Shown: in pieces, positions 15,254 to 26,241 of the stretch
Layout: each line of letters opens with the position of its first letter
Position numbering within the stretch: the stretch's first letter is position 1
Assembly (NCBI RefSeq): GCF_000763805.1
Contig: NZ_JRKS01000004.1
Coordinates: 1-64,000, forward strand
Direction of reading: 5' to 3'
Length of the DNA: 64,000 nt
Source of the DNA: Paracoccus sphaerophysae
GTDB taxonomy: Bacteria; Pseudomonadota; Alphaproteobacteria; Rhodobacterales; Rhodobacteraceae
Translations under genes and position numbers: made by a program
The notes under the pieces: generated by a model
The model's input: the letters and a program-made list of their open reading frames with translations, nothing else
The model's database searches: none
Told to the model about the DNA's origin: nothing

Positions 15254-16573
15254 ATGACCCGACTGACCCGCGCCCTGCTGGGCGCCTGCGCCGTATCCGC
15301 CCTGGCCGTGCCGGCGATGGCGGCCACCACCCTGACCATCGCCACCGTCAACAACGGCGACATGATCCGGATGCAGAAGCTGGCCGAGGACTTTACGGCC
15401 AAGAACCCCGACGTCACGCTGGAATGGGTGACGCTCGAGGAAAACATCCTGCGCCAGCGCGTCACCACCGACATCGCCACCAAGGGCGGCCAGTATGACG
15501 TGGTCACCATCGGCAACTACGAGGTGCCGATCTGGGCCAAACAGGGCTGGCTGGTGCCGCTGGACGGACTGCCCGCCGACTATGACGTCGAGGACCTGCT
15601 GCCCGCCCTGCGCGCGGCGCTGTCGATGGACGGCAACCTGTATGCGGCGCCATTCTATGGCGAATCGGCGATGGTGATGTATCGCACCGACCTGGCCGAG
15701 AAGGCCGGCGTCACGCTGGGCGATGCGCCGACCTGGGCCACGGTGCTGGATGCCGCCCGCAAGATGACCGACAAGGACGCCGGCATCTCGGGCATCTGCC
15801 TGCGCGGCAAGGCGGGGTGGGGCGAGAACATGGCCTTCCTGTCGGCGATGGCCAACAGCTATGGCGCCGCCTGGTTCGGCCCCGACTGGAAGCCCCAGTT
15901 CGACGGCGAGGAATGGAAGGCCGTGCTGAACGACTATGTGTCGGTCATGGCCGACGCCGGCCCGCAGGGCGCCTCGTCGAACGGCTTCAACGAGAACCTC
16001 GCGCTGTTCCAGCAGGGCAAGTGCGCGATGTGGATCGACGCGACGGTCGCGGCGTCCTTCGTCACCGACGAAAAGGAATCGACCGTGGCCGACAAGGTCG
16101 GCTACGCGCAGTTCCCGAACAAGGAAGGCGTCGATAACCACGGCAACTGGCTGTGGTCGTGGAACCTGGCGATCCCCGCCTCGACCGACGCGCCGGACGC
16201 GGCCAGGGCGTTCGTCGCCTGGGCGACCTCGAAGGGCTACACCAACCTCGTCGCCGAGAAGGAGGGCTGGCGCGCCGCCCCTCCGGGCACGCGGACCTCG
16301 CTCTACGAGAACGCTGACTACAAGGCGGCGGCGCCTTTTGCCGAAAAGACGCTGGCGGCCATCAACGCCGCGACGCCCGAAAAGCCCTCGGTCAAGGACA
16401 TCCCCTATACCGGCGGGCAGTTCGTCGCGATCCCGGAATTCCAGGCCATCGGAACCGCCGTCGGCCAGCAGTTCAGCGCCGCCGTCGCGGGCCAGGTCAA
16501 GCCTGACCAGGCCCTGACCTCGGCCCAGCAGCTGACCGAGCGCGAGATGACCAGGGCCGGATACATCAAGTAA
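15254..16573 (+). CDS. smoE: Sorbitol/mannitol ABC transporter substrate-binding protein
   Basis: SmoE binds hexitols in the periplasm and hands them to SmoFG. The 439-residue family-1 extracellular solute-binding protein has a signal peptide ending AVPAMAATT (cleavage about 23). Features of the family include NVYE-like NYEVPIWAKQGWLVPLD, APFYGESAMVMYRTD and CLRGKAGWGENMAFL. A strong GGAGGAGGAG ribosome site precedes the ATG. Gene order smoE-F-G-K-S-mtlK matches Rhodobacter sphaeroides. A stable hairpin separates it from smoF, which usually keeps binding-protein mRNA more abundant than permease mRNA. Confidence 0.93.
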   Translation: MTRLTRALLGACAVSALAVPAMAATTLTIATVNNGDMIRMQKLAEDFTAKNPDVTLEWVTLEENILRQRVTTDIATKGGQYDVVTIGNYEVPIWAKQGWLVPLDGLPADYDVEDLLPALRAALSMDGNLYAAPFYGESAMVMYRTDLAEKAGVTLGDAPTWATVLDAARKMTDKDAGISGICLRGKAGWGENMAFLSAMANSYGAAWFGPDWKPQFDGEEWKAVLNDYVSVMADAGPQGASSNGFNENLALFQQGKCAMWIDATVAASFVTDEKESTVADKVGYAQFPNKEGVDNHGNWLWSWNLAIPASTDAPDAARAFVAWATSKGYTNLVAEKEGWRAAPPGTRTSLYENADYKAAAPFAEKTLAAINAATPEKPSVKDIPYTGGQFVAIPEFQAIGTAVGQQFSAAVAGQVKPDQALTSAQQLTEREMTRAGYIK

Positions 16574-16582
16574 CGAGTACCC

Positions 16583-16612
16583 GGCGCGCGGGGGGCGACC
16601 CCGTCGCGCGCC
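16583..16612 (+). promoter_or_regulatory. Intercistronic hairpin between smoE and smoF
   Basis: Arms GGCGCGCG (16583-16590) and CGCGCGCC (16605-16612) enclose an inner GGGG/CCCC pairing. No T-run follows. Such hairpins behind binding-protein genes commonly protect the upstream mRNA from 3' decay. Confidence 0.6.
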
Positions 16613-16649
16613 GATTTCCAGTCGATTTTCAGGGAAGGGGGGGAGGCCC

Positions 16650-17520
16650 ATGGCGACAGCCCATCAACGCACCCTCGCGCGGTTCATGGTCGCGCCTTCG
16701 GTGGTGCTCTTGCTGCTGTGGATGATCGTGCCGCTGGCGATGACGCTGTGGTTCAGCTTCCAGCGCTACAACCTGCTCATGCCGGGGATGGAGGAGTTCA
16801 TCGGCCTGAGCAACTACAGGTATTTCCTGACCGATCCCGGCTTCTGGACCGCGCTGACCAACACCCTGCTGATGGTCGCGGGCATCCTGCTGATCTCGGT
16901 CGTGGGCGGGGTCGGGCTGGCGATGCTGATCGACCAGCCGATCTTTGGCCAAGGCATCGTGCGGCTGCTGGTGCTGGCCCCGTTCTTCGTCATGCCGACG
17001 GTGTCGGCGCTGATCTGGAAGAACATGTTCATGAACCCCGAAAACGGGCTGTTCGCGTCGCTGGCGCGGGCCGTGGGCGCGCAGCCGATCGACTTCCTGG
17101 GCCAGTATCCGCTGCTGTCGATCATCGTGATCGTCGCCTGGCAGTGGCTGCCCTTCGCCACGCTGATCCTGCTGACCTCGCTGCAATCGTTGGACAGCGA
17201 GCAGGTCGAGGCGGCCGAGATGGACGGCGCCTCGGCCTGGGCGCGCTTTACCCACCTGACCCTGCCGCACATGAGCCGCGCGATCACCGTGGTGATCCTG
17301 ATCGAGACGATCTTCCTGCTGTCGGTGTTCGCCGAGATCCTCGTCACCACCAATGGCGGGCCGGGCTATCAGTCCACCAACCTGACCTATCTCGTCTATT
17401 CGCAGGCGCTGCTGCAGTTCGACGTGGGCGGCGCATCGGCGGGCGGCATCGTGGCGGTTGATCCTCGCCAACATCGTGGCGCTCTTCCTGATGCGCCTGA
17501 TCGGCAAGACGCTGGACTGA
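16650..17520 (+). pseudogene. smoF: Polyol ABC transporter permease SmoF, frameshifted near its end
   Basis: SmoF is one of two membrane permeases of the hexitol importer. Six helices and the EAA loop (EAAEMDGASAWARFTHLTLP, about 190-209) are intact. The frame is right through SAGGIVAV. There an extra T in GCGGTTGATCC (about 17458) shifts it, giving PRQHRGALPD and a run-on to 17600 across the smoG start. Removing one base restores ILANIVALFLMRLIGKTLD and a stop at 17520. The corrected length of 289 residues is normal and leaves a usual 10-bp gap to smoG. The cause may be a sequencing error or a recent mutation. It would damage only the last helix but would likely disturb the protein. Confidence 0.85.
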
Positions 17521-17530
17521 GGGGGCGGAC

Positions 17531-18361
17531 ATGGCACGCAGCGTTTCCAATTCGCGCAAATGGGTCTTCACCCTCCTCGCCTGGACGGCGGCCCTGCTGA
17601 TCTTCTTCCCGATCCTGTGGACCGTCCTCACCAGCTTCAAGACCGAGGGCGAGGCCATCGCCTCGCCGCCCCGGTTCCTGTTCTTCGACTGGACGACCGA
17701 GAACTACGCGACGGTGCAGGAGCGGTCGAACTACTTCCGCCACTTCATGAACTCGGTGGTGATCTCGATCGGCTCGACGCTGCTGGGGCTGCTGGTGGCG
17801 GTCCCCGCCGCGTGGTCGATGGCGTTCCAGCCGACGCGGCGGACCAAGGACCTGCTGATGTGGATGCTGTCCACCAAGATGATGCCGGCGGTGGGCGTGC
17901 TGATCCCGATCTACATCCTGTTCCAGCGCGCGGGGCTTCTGGACAACCGCTTCGGGGTGATGGTCGTCCTGATGCTGATGAACCTGCCGATCATTGTCTG
18001 GATGCTGTACACCTATTTCCGCGAGATCCCCGGCGAGATCCTGGAGGCCGCCCGGATGGACGGCGCCGGTCTGTGGAACGAGATCCGCCACGTCCTGACG
18101 CCGATGGCGGTGCCCGGCATCGCCTCGACCATGCTGCTCAACATCATCCTGGCGTGGAACGAGGCGTTCTGGACCCTGAACCTGACAGCCTCCAAGGCGG
18201 CCCCGCTGACCGCCTTCATCGCCAGCTATTCCAGCCCCGAGGGGCTGTTCTACGCCAAGCTGTCCGCGGCCTCGACGATGGCCATCGCGCCGATTCTCGT
18301 CATGGGCTGGTTCAGCCAGAAACAGTTGGTCCGCGGCCTGACCTTCGGCGCGGTGAAATAG
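17531..18361 (+). CDS. smoG: Polyol ABC transporter permease SmoG
   Basis: SmoG is the second permease of the hexitol importer. The 276-residue MalG-type protein has six helices. Its cytoplasmic EAA loop EAARMDGAGLWNEIRHVLTP (about 176-195) contacts SmoK. Other family features are LLMWMLSTKMMPAVGVLIP and ILAWNEAFWTLNLT. The ATG follows GGGGGCGG. If the smoF frameshift is real, the extended smoF frame overlaps this start and could lower its translation. Confidence 0.94.
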   Translation: MARSVSNSRKWVFTLLAWTAALLIFFPILWTVLTSFKTEGEAIASPPRFLFFDWTTENYATVQERSNYFRHFMNSVVISIGSTLLGLLVAVPAAWSMAFQPTRRTKDLLMWMLSTKMMPAVGVLIPIYILFQRAGLLDNRFGVMVVLMLMNLPIIVWMLYTYFREIPGEILEAARMDGAGLWNEIRHVLTPMAVPGIASTMLLNIILAWNEAFWTLNLTASKAAPLTAFIASYSSPEGLFYAKLSAASTMAIAPILVMGWFSQKQLVRGLTFGAVK

Positions 18362-18373
18362 GAGGGATTTCCG

Positions 18374-19368
<995 letters not shown>

Positions 19369-19372
<4 letters not shown>

Positions 19373-20133
19373 GGCTTGACGGCAAGACCGCGCTGATCAC
19401 CGGCGCCGCCCGCGGCATCGGCCGCGCCTTCGCCGAGGCGTATATCGCCGAGGGCGCCACCGTCGCCATCGCCGACATCGACGCCGACCGGGTGCGCGCC
19501 ACCGCGGCCGAGATCGGGGCGCGTCCGATCGTCATGGACGTCTCGCGCCAGGACAGCATCGAGGCCGGCGTGGCCGAGGCCGTGCGCGAGCTGGGCGGCA
19601 TCGACATCCTCATCAACAACGCCGCGCTGTTCGACCTGGCGCCGATCGTCGAGATCACCCGCGACAGCTTTGACCGGCTGTTCTCGATCAACGTTGCGGG
19701 CACGCTGTTCACCCTGCAGGCCGTGGCGCGGCACATGATCGACCGCGGGCAAGGCGGGCGGATCATCAACATGGCCTCGCAGGCCGGCCGCCGGGGCGAA
19801 CCGCTGGTCGCCGTCTATTGCGCCACCAAGGCCGCCGTCATCAGCCTGACCCAGTCCGCCGGGCTGGACCTGATCCGCCACGGCATCAACGTCAACGCCA
19901 TCGCGCCCGGCGTCGTGGACGGCGAACACTGGGACGGCGTGGACGCCAAGTTCGCCGCCCACGAAAACAAGCCGCGCGGCCAGAAAAAGCGCGAGGTCGG
20001 CGCCGCCGTCCCCTATGGCCGCATGGGCACCGCCGCCGACCTGACCGGGATGGCCGTATTCCTGGCCTCGTCCGAGGCCGACTACATCGTCGCCCAGACC
20101 TACAACGTCGACGGCGGGAACTGGATGAGTTGA
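19369..20133 (+). CDS. smoS: Sorbitol dehydrogenase SmoS (SDR family)
   Basis: SmoS oxidises D-glucitol (sorbitol) to D-fructose with NAD; Rhodobacter sphaeroides SmoS is the model. The 254-residue SDR has the nucleotide motif TGAARGIG at 11-18, DID after the second strand (NAD preference), NNAAL, and the active-site Tyr-x-x-x-Lys in [10 protein letters not shown] near 153-157. The C-terminal NVDGGNWMS is typical. It overlaps smoK (ATGA) and is followed within one base by mtlK, so uptake and oxidation are translated together. Confidence 0.93.
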
Positions 20134-20134
20134 G

Positions 20135-21592
20135 ATGAAACTTTCCGACGCCACCCTGGCCGACCTGCCGGTCGCCGTCCCGTCCTATGACCGCCGCGCG
20201 CTGCGGCCCGGCATCGTCCATTTCGGGCTGGGCAATTTCCACCGCGCCCACCAGGCGGTCTATCTCGACCGGCTGATGAACCTGGGCGAGGGGCACGACT
20301 TCGCCATCCTCGGCGCCGGGGTGATGCCGGCCGATGCCGCCGCGCGCGAGACGCTGGCGGCGCAGGACTTCCTGTATACCGTGGTCGAGCAGGCGGCGGA
20401 CGCCTCGGACCCCCGCGTGATCGGGGTGATGACCGGCTATATGCCGCCCGGCGATCCCGCCCGCACCATCGCGGCGCTGGCCGATGCGGCGACGCGCATC
20501 GTGTCGCTGACGATCACCGAGGGCGGGTATTTCATCGATGCCCGGACCGGCCATTTCGACCCCGCCCACCCGGCCATCGCGGCCGACGGCCGGAACCCTG
20601 CCGCCCCCGCCACGGTGTTCGGCCTGATCGTCGCGGGCCTCAGGGCGCGGCGCGAGGCGGGGCTGCCGCCCTTCACGGTCATGTGCTGCGACAACATCCC
20701 CCATAACGGCGTCGTCACCCGCGAGGCGGTGGTCGAGACCGCGCGCCTGTCCGACCCCGCGCTCGCCGACTGGATCGCGGCCCATGTCTCGTTCCCGAAC
20801 GCGATGGTGGACCGCATCACGCCGGCCACCAGCGACCGCGAACGGGCGATGATCCGCGAGATTGGCGTCGAGGACGCCAGCCCGGTCTTTTGCGAGGATT
20901 TCATCCAGTGGGTGCTGGAGGACGACTTCCCCGCCGGCCGCCCGGCGCTGGAAAAGGTGGGGGTGGAATTCGTCCCCGACGTGACCCCCTACGAGATGAT
21001 GAAGATCCGCATCCTGAACGGCGGCCACGCGATCATCGCCTATCCCTCGGGACTGATGGACATCCACTTCGTCCATGAGGGGATGCAGAACGACCTCGTG
21101 CGCGCCTTCCTCGACAAGGTCGAGCGCGACGAGGTGATCCCGGTCGTCCCGCCGGTGCCGAACACGGACCTGAATGCCTATTTCGCCAAGGTCAAGGAAC
21201 GCTGCGCCAACCCCAAGATCGGCGACACCATCCGGCGGCTGTGCCTGGACGGGTCGAACCGCCAGCCCAAGTTCATCATCCCGACCATCGCCGACCGGCT
21301 GGCGCAGGGCCTGCCGGTCGAGGGGCTGGCGCTGGAATCGGCGCTGTGGTGCCGCTATTGCGCCGGGACCACCGACAGCGGCGCCGTGATCGCGCCCAAC
21401 GATCCCGACTGGGACCGGCTGACCGCCGCGGCGCAGGCCGCACGCACCGACCCGCAGGCGTGGCTGGGGATGGCCGACATCTATGGCGCGACCGGGCAGG
21501 ATGCGCGCATTGCCGCGCCGTTCGCGCGCTGGCTGGCGATGCTGTGGCGGGACGGGACCGCCGCCACGCTGCGGCACTATCTCGGGCGATGA
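20135..21592 (+). CDS. mtlK: Mannitol 2-dehydrogenase
   Basis: MtlK oxidises D-mannitol (and often D-arabitol) to the ketose with NAD in the cytosol. The 485-residue protein is a polyol-specific long-chain dehydrogenase. The N-terminal nucleotide region has [21 protein letters not shown] (about 28-48). The catalytic Lys-Asn-His set is in [17 protein letters not shown] near 290-306. Length matches the 477-494 usual for the family. Together with SmoS it lets the cell feed both hexitols into fructose catabolism. Confidence 0.95.
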   Translation: MKLSDATLADLPVAVPSYDRRALRPGIVHFGLGNFHRAHQAVYLDRLMNLGEGHDFAILGAGVMPADAAARETLAAQDFLYTVVEQAADASDPRVIGVMTGYMPPGDPARTIAALADAATRIVSLTITEGGYFIDARTGHFDPAHPAIAADGRNPAAPATVFGLIVAGLRARREAGLPPFTVMCCDNIPHNGVVTREAVVETARLSDPALADWIAAHVSFPNAMVDRITPATSDRERAMIREIGVEDASPVFCEDFIQWVLEDDFPAGRPALEKVGVEFVPDVTPYEMMKIRILNGGHAIIAYPSGLMDIHFVHEGMQNDLVRAFLDKVERDEVIPVVPPVPNTDLNAYFAKVKERCANPKIGDTIRRLCLDGSNRQPKFIIPTIADRLAQGLPVEGLALESALWCRYCAGTTDSGAVIAPNDPDWDRLTAAAQAARTDPQAWLGMADIYGATGQDARIAAPFARWLAMLWRDGTAATLRHYLGR

Positions 21593-22257
21593 CCGGGTTC
21601 ATCTTCGACTGCGACGGCGTGCTGGTGGACAGCGAACCGCTGTCGGTGGCGGAACTGGGCCGCACCCTGCGCGAGGCCGGGGCGGGGATCACCGACGCTC
21701 AGGTCTTTGCCCGCATGATCGGCCGCCCGGTCGCCGAGATCGTGGCCATCGTCGCGGCCGAAGAGGGCGCCGACGCCACGTCCCTGCTGCCCGCCTATCG
21801 CGCCCGGCTGCGCGACCGCTTCACGGCGGAACTGCGGCCGGTGCCGGGGATCGCCGAGGCACTGGACCGGATGCCGCCGGGACCGCGGGCGGTCGCCTCG
21901 TCCTCGACCCCGCCGCGGCTGGAACACACGCTGCGGCTGACCGGCCTGTGGGACCGCTTTGCGCCGCATGTCTATTCGGCGACCGAGGTCGCCCGCGGCA
22001 AGCCCGCGCCCGACCTGTTCCTGCTGGCCGCCAACCGGCTGGGCCTGCCGCCGGCGGACTGCATCGTCATCGAGGACAGCCCCGCCGGGGTCGAGGCCGC
22101 CCGCGCCGCGGGCATGCGGGTGGTCGCGCTGCTGGCCGGCAGCCACGCCGCGGCGGCTGGGCTGGCGCAGGCGATGCAGGCGCTGCGCCCCGATGCGGTC
22201 GTGGCCGATGCAGCCGACCTGCCCGACACGCTCGCCCGGCTGGCGGCGGCGGGCTAG
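21589..22257 (+). CDS. HAD-family phosphatase or phosphosugar mutase
   Basis: This 222-residue HAD hydrolase has nucleophile Asp8 and acid/base Asp10 in [12 protein letters not shown], motif II SSSTPP, motif III Lys in [11 protein letters not shown] and motif [14 protein letters not shown]1 helical cap sits at about 16-80. The closest look-alikes are beta-phosphoglucomutase/YniC-type phosphatases, so a sugar phosphate is a likely substrate. It overlaps mtlK by four bases and ends the polyol operon, which suggests repair or dephosphorylation of a polyol-derived phosphate. The true substrate is unknown. Its stop overlaps the convergent LysR gene. Confidence 0.85.
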   Translation: MTGFIFDCDGVLVDSEPLSVAELGRTLREAGAGITDAQVFARMIGRPVAEIVAIVAAEEGADATSLLPAYRARLRDRFTAELRPVPGIAEALDRMPPGPRAVASSSTPPRLEHTLRLTGLWDRFAPHVYSATEVARGKPAPDLFLLAANRLGLPPADCIVIEDSPAGVEAARAAGMRVVALLAGSHAAAAGLAQAMQALRPDAVVADAADLPDTLARLAAAG

Positions 22258-23165
22258 CCGCCCCAGCGCTCGGCCGACAGCCGCAGCGCCAGGTGGTCGA
22301 TCAGCGCCCGCAGCTTGGCCGGCACCGGCTCGACCGCCGGCCATACCGCCATGATCGGCAGGCGGCGGGTCTCGACATCCGCCATCACCCGCACCAGCCG
22401 GCCCGAGATCAGCGGCGTCGAGACGATGAAGCGCGGCAGCATCGCCAGCCCCAGCCCGGCGATCGCCATCTCGCGGATCGCCTCGCCATTGTTCACGGTG
22501 ATCCGGCCCGAGACGGAGGGCGAGACCATGCGCCCGCCCTGCCGGAACTGCCACGCGGCGGCGTTGGGCAGGTGGCTGTAGCTGATGACCGCATGGCCGC
22601 GCAGATCGGCGGGGGTGCGCGGAGTGCCGTGGCGGTCCAGATAGCCGGGGCTGGCGACGACCACCTGCTGGTCCTCGCCCATCTTGCGCGCCTTCAGCGA
22701 CCCGTCGCGCGGGGCGCCGATGCGGATGCCCAGGTCGAACCCCTCGCGGCCCAGGTCGCGCAGCCGGTCGTCATAATCGACCCGCAGCTCGAGCGCCGGA
22801 TGGGCGGCGGCGAATTCGGCCAGCAGGGGCGACAGATGCATGGTGCCAAAGCTCATCGGCGCGGCGATCGACAGCTGCCCCTGCAGCGGCAGACGGCCGT
22901 CCATGCCCCAGCCGGCGCTTTCGGCCGCCGCGACCAGCTCGGCCAGGGCCGGGCGCAGCCGCTCGGCCAGCCGCAGCGCGGTCTCGGTGGGGACGATCCG
23001 GCCGGCATGGCGGCGGAACAGCGCCGCGCCCAGCGTCGTCTCGAACTCGGTGATCCGCCGCGAGACGACGGATTTCGACAGGTTCAGCCGCGCCGCGGCG
23101 GCGGTCACGGTGCCCAGCTCCATCACGGTCAGGAAGGTGTCGATCTCGTCGAGGCTATAGCGCAT
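22254..23165 (-). CDS. LysR-family transcriptional regulator
   Basis: The 303-residue regulator has an N-terminal winged helix ([24 protein letters not shown] region, residues 9-32) and a LysR effector domain beginning near [13 protein letters not shown]. It is divergent from the VOC dioxygenase gene and most likely controls it. Neighbours of this type often answer quinones or aromatic electrophiles, but the ligand is not visible. The intergenic region contains a clean inverted repeat with the LysR T-N11-A spacing. Confidence 0.9.
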   Translation of the reverse strand: MRYSLDEIDTFLTVMELGTVTAAAARLNLSKSVVSRRITEFETTLGAALFRRHAGRIVPTETALRLAERLRPALAELVAAAESAGWGMDGRLPLQGQLSIAAPMSFGTMHLSPLLAEFAAAHPALELRVDYDDRLRDLGREGFDLGIRIGAPRDGSLKARKMGEDQQVVVASPGYLDRHGTPRTPADLRGHAVISYSHLPNAAAWQFRQGGRMVSPSVSGRITVNNGEAIREMAIAGLGLAMLPRFIVSTPLISGRLVRVMADVETRRLPIMAVWPAVEPVPAKLRALIDHLALRLSAERWGG

Positions 23166-23190
23166 TCGGGTAGTCTAGCCGGTCCCCGGT

Positions 23191-23209
23191 CGTTCGCAAA
23201 TATCGAACG
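23191..23209. promoter_or_regulatory. Candidate LysR operator
   Basis: CGTTCG and CGAACG form a perfect 6-bp inverted repeat around the 7-nt core CAAATAT. The inner T-N11-A spacing fits LysR-type boxes. It lies in the 117-bp spacer between lysR (start 23165) and the VOC gene (start 23283). Confidence 0.55.
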
Positions 23210-23282
23210 CCGCGTTCGCCAGCGGCGGACTGGCGTTGCGCCCGGGCGAAACCGATATCAGGCGCAACGAAAGGAGGTCGCC

Positions 23283-24224
23283 ATGACCCTCACCGGCATT
23301 CACCACCTGACCGCGATCACCGCCGACGCGGCGGGCAACAACGAATTCTACACCCGCACGGTGGGGCTGCGGCGGGTCAAGAAGACGGTCAACCAGGACG
23401 ACACCTCGGCCTATCACCTGTTCTATGCCGACGGGGCCGGCAGCCCGGGCACCGACCTGACCTTCTTCGACTGGCCGGCGGCGCGGGAACGGCGCGGCAC
23501 CCGCTCGATCAGCCGCACCGGGCTGCGGGTGGCCGAGGCGAGCCTGGATTACTGGGCCGCGCGGCTGCGCGACGCGGGGCTGGCGGCGGGCGCGCCGGTG
23601 CTGCTGGACGGCCGCGGATCGGTCGATTTCGAGGACCCCGAGGGCCAGCGCCTGCGCCTGATCGCCGATGACGGCGGCCCCGCCCATCCCTGGGACCGCA
23701 GCGCCGTGCCGGCGGATCACCAGATCCGCGGGTTGGGGCCGATCACGATCTCGGTCCCCGATCTGCGGCCGACCCAGACGGTGCTGACCCAGGTGATGGG
23801 GATGCGCCAGACCCGCAGCTATGCCAGCCCCGACGGCGAGGGGCAGGTCCATGTCTTTCAGATGGGCGCGGGCGGTGCCGCGGCCGAACTGCATGTCGCG
23901 GTCCAGCCGGGGCTGCCGGTCGCGCGGCAGGGGGCAGGGGCGGTGCATCACGTCGCCTTCCGCGTCCCCGACAATGCCGCGATCCACGACTGGGCCCAGC
24001 GGCTGCGCGAGATGCGGGTGCCGAACTCGGGCGAGGTCGAGCGGTATTATTTCCGCTCGCTCTATTTCCGCGAACCGGGCGGAAACCTGTTCGAGATCGC
24101 GACCGACACCCCCGGCTTTGCCGTGGACGAGCCGTTCGAGACGATGGGCGAGGCGCTGTCCCTGCCGCCCTTCCTGGAACCGCGCCGGGCGCAGATCGAG
24201 GCGGGGCTGAAGCCGCTCGCCTGA
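23283..24224 (+). CDS. VOC-superfamily ring-cleaving dioxygenase
   Basis: The 313-residue protein is two tandem glyoxalase/VOC halves. The first half opens [20 protein letters not shown] and the second [18 protein letters not shown]. Likely metal ligands are His7 or His8, the His pair in [12 protein letters not shown] (about 219-224) and Glu in [11 protein letters not shown]. The pattern matches the MhqO-like group that opens hydroquinone or catechol rings. A GGAGG-like site precedes the ATG. The divergent LysR gene is the probable regulator. The natural substrate is unknown. Confidence 0.82.
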   Translation: MTLTGIHHLTAITADAAGNNEFYTRTVGLRRVKKTVNQDDTSAYHLFYADGAGSPGTDLTFFDWPAARERRGTRSISRTGLRVAEASLDYWAARLRDAGLAAGAPVLLDGRGSVDFEDPEGQRLRLIADDGGPAHPWDRSAVPADHQIRGLGPITISVPDLRPTQTVLTQVMGMRQTRSYASPDGEGQVHVFQMGAGGAAAELHVAVQPGLPVARQGAGAVHHVAFRVPDNAAIHDWAQRLREMRVPNSGEVERYYFRSLYFREPGGNLFEIATDTPGFAVDEPFETMGEALSLPPFLEPRRAQIEAGLKPLA

Positions 24225-24232
24225 TCGGCGCT

Positions 24233-25144
24233 CTAGCGCGGCGTCCCGGCGCGCCGCGCGCGGCTGATCCCCAACTGGCGTTCGCGCCAGATGATCGCCA
24301 CCCCCGCCGCGATGATCACCGCCGCCCCGACCAGCATCCGGGGCGAGGCGCCCTCGCCGAACACAAACCAGCCGATCGCCAGCGCCATCAGCATCGAGCC
24401 ATAGTCGAATGGCGCCACCAGCGAGGCATCCGCATAGCGATAGGCCGAGGTCAGCATGATCTGCGCCACCCCGCCGATGATCCCGCAGGCGACCAGCAGC
24501 GCAAAAGTGGAAAGGTCCGGGACCACCCAGCCGAAGGGCAGCGTCACCAGCGACAGCACCGTCGCCGTGACCGAGAACCAGAACACCACCGCCGCGGTGC
24601 GCTCGGTTTGGATCATCCGCGAGATGAAGATCTGCGCCAGCGCCCCGAAGGCCGCCCCGGTCAGGGTCAGGATCGCGCCCAGGGTTTCCCCGATGGTGAC
24701 GCTCGATGCCTGCATCGACAGCCGCGGCGACAGCACGATCAGCACGCCGACCAGCCCGATCGCCACCATCGACATGCGGAACCCGCGCACCTGCTCGGCA
24801 AGGAACATCCCCGCGAAGATCACCGTCAGCAGCGGCATGGCGTAACCCAGCGCCGTCGCCTCGGGGAAGGGCAGCAGCCCCAGCCCGGCAAAGCTGGTGC
24901 CCATCGCCAGCGACCCGACGATGCCGCGATAGACATGGCTCATCGGGTCGGTGGTGCGCAGTCCGGTGGCCAGTTCTCCCCGCGACCACAGCCAGGCGAG
25001 GATCACCGGGATCGCGAAGAGTGAGCGGAAGAACATCTGCTCGCCGGCCGGGACCGTCGCCGCGGTGGCCTTGAGGATCGCGGCCATCACGGTGAACAGG
25101 AACACGCTGCCCAGCTTCAGCAGGATGCCGGTGATCGGGCTCAC
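24233..25144 (-). CDS. EamA/DMT-family inner-membrane transporter
   Basis: This 303-residue protein has ten predicted helices in two EamA repeats, as in RhaT/RarD-type exporters of the drug/metabolite superfamily. The start is GTG at 25144, overlapping the queG stop (GTGA), which gives [17 protein letters not shown] with a hydrophobic first helix. A longer upstream frame runs inside queG and is not supported. Charged loops such as [11 protein letters not shown] and the short basic C-terminus (REREQ-like [12 protein letters not shown]) are normal. Substrate unknown; coupling to queG is probably only transcriptional. Confidence 0.85.
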   Translation of the reverse strand: MSPITGILLKLGSVFLFTVMAAILKATAATVPAGEQMFFRSLFAIPVILAWLWSRGELATGLRTTDPMSHVYRGIVGSLAMGTSFAGLGLLPFPEATALGYAMPLLTVIFAGMFLAEQVRGFRMSMVAIGLVGVLIVLSPRLSMQASSVTIGETLGAILTLTGAAFGALAQIFISRMIQTERTAAVVFWFSVTATVLSLVTLPFGWVVPDLSTFALLVACGIIGGVAQIMLTSAYRYADASLVAPFDYGSMLMALAIGWFVFGEGASPRMLVGAAVIIAAGVAIIWRERQLGISRARRAGTPR

Positions 25145-26241
25145 AGCCGCGCCACGGCCCAGCGGGCGGCGTCGGCCACGGCAGGATCGGGATCGTCCAC
25201 CCGCGCCTGCGCCACCGGCCGCAGCCGGGGCAGCGCGGAATTGCCGATCGCATAGAGCGCGTTGCGGACCATCCGGTCGCGGCCGATGCGCTTGATCGGG
25301 CTTCCGGCAAAGCGGGCGCGGAAGCCGGCCTCGTCCAGCGCCGCCAGCTCCTCGAGCGGCGGGGCGCGGTGGGGGCCGTGATAGCGCAGGTCGGCGGCCT
25401 CGGCGGCGAACTTGTTCCACGGGCAGACGGCCAGGCAGTCGTCGCAGCCATAGATGCGGTTGCCCATCAGCGGCCGCAGGGCCTCGTCCACCGGGCCGCG
25501 ATGCTCGATGGTCAGGTAGGAAATGCAGCGCCGGGCATCCAGACGGAACGGCCCCGGGAAGGCATCAGTGGGACAGACGTCCAGGCAGGCGCGGCAGGAC
25601 CCGCAATGCTCGGCCTCGGGCGCGTCGGGGGTCAGCGGCAGGGTGGTGAAGATCGCACCGAGGAAGAACCAGTTGCCCAGGTCGCGGCTCAGCAGGTTGG
25701 TGTGCCTGCCCTGCCAGCCGAGACCCGCGGCCTGCGCGAGCGGCTTTTCCATGACCGGGGCGGTATCGACGAAGACCTTGATGTCGCCGCCGAAGCTGTC
25801 GATCATCCAGCGCCCCAGCCGCTTCAGCCGCGCCTTGACGATGTCGTGGTAATCCTTGCCCTGCGCATAGACGCTGACCGCGCCCCGATCCGGGCGGGCC
25901 AGATCCGCGCGCGGATCATGCGGCGGAGCATAGCTTTCGGCCAGCATCACCACCGACCGCGCCGCGGGCCACAGCGCCGCGGGATCGCCGCGCCAGCCCA
26001 TCCGCTCGGCCATCCAGCTCATCTGCCCGTGGCGCCCGGCCGCGACGAACTCGGCCAGCCACCCGGCCGCCTGAGGGATCGCGTCCGGCGTGGTGACCCG
26101 CGCGGCCGAGAACCCCTCGACCCGCGCCCGGTCCAGGATCAGCTTCTTCTTTGCGGAAATATCCTGGGGGGAGTCCGCCCCCGGCGGACGGGGGGCAACG
26201 CCCCCCCCTTGCGCGCCCGGCTTAGAAGTCGAGCTGCGCAT
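25141..26241 (-). CDS. queG: Epoxyqueuosine reductase QueG, N-terminus within a repeat
   Basis: QueG reduces epoxyqueuosine to queuosine in tRNA, using cobalamin and two 4Fe-4S clusters. The cluster motifs are [12 protein letters not shown] and [13 protein letters not shown], and the middle has the usual [18 protein letters not shown]. Homology begins at about [12 protein letters not shown]. The only in-frame ATG before that point is at 26241, giving about 34 extra residues that are translated from a repeat element (26143-26208) and overlap the fzlA stop. No ATG, GTG or TTG lies between. Either the extension is real or translation starts at a non-standard codon after the purine-rich AAGAAGAAG. 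Its last bases overlap the EamA start. Confidence 0.9.
   Translation of the reverse strand: MRSSTSKPGAQGGGVAPRPPGADSPQDISAKKKLILDRARVEGFSAARVTTPDAIPQAAGWLAEFVAAGRHGQMSWMAERMGWRGDPAALWPAARSVVMLAESYAPPHDPRADLARPDRGAVSVYAQGKDYHDIVKARLKRLGRWMIDSFGGDIKVFVDTAPVMEKPLAQAAGLGWQGRHTNLLSRDLGNWFFLGAIFTTLPLTPDAPEAEHCGSCRACLDVCPTDAFPGPFRLDARRCISYLTIEHRGPVDEALRPLMGNRIYGCDDCLAVCPWNKFAAEAADLRYHGPHRAPPLEELAALDEAGFRARFAGSPIKRIGRDRMVRNALYAIGNSALPRLRPVAQARVDDPDPAVADAARWAVARL
26143..26208 (-). repeat. Repeat element copy A
   Basis: Read on the minus strand it has a GGGGGCGTTGCCCCC-type hairpin, a second GC-rich hairpin (GTCCGCC..GGCGGAC), then CCCCCAGGATATTT and a GCAAAGAAGAAG tail. The same head and tail occur in copy B (28706-28762); shorter relatives are copies C and D. 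It lies just after the fzlA stop and enters the queG N-terminus. Confidence 0.75.
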
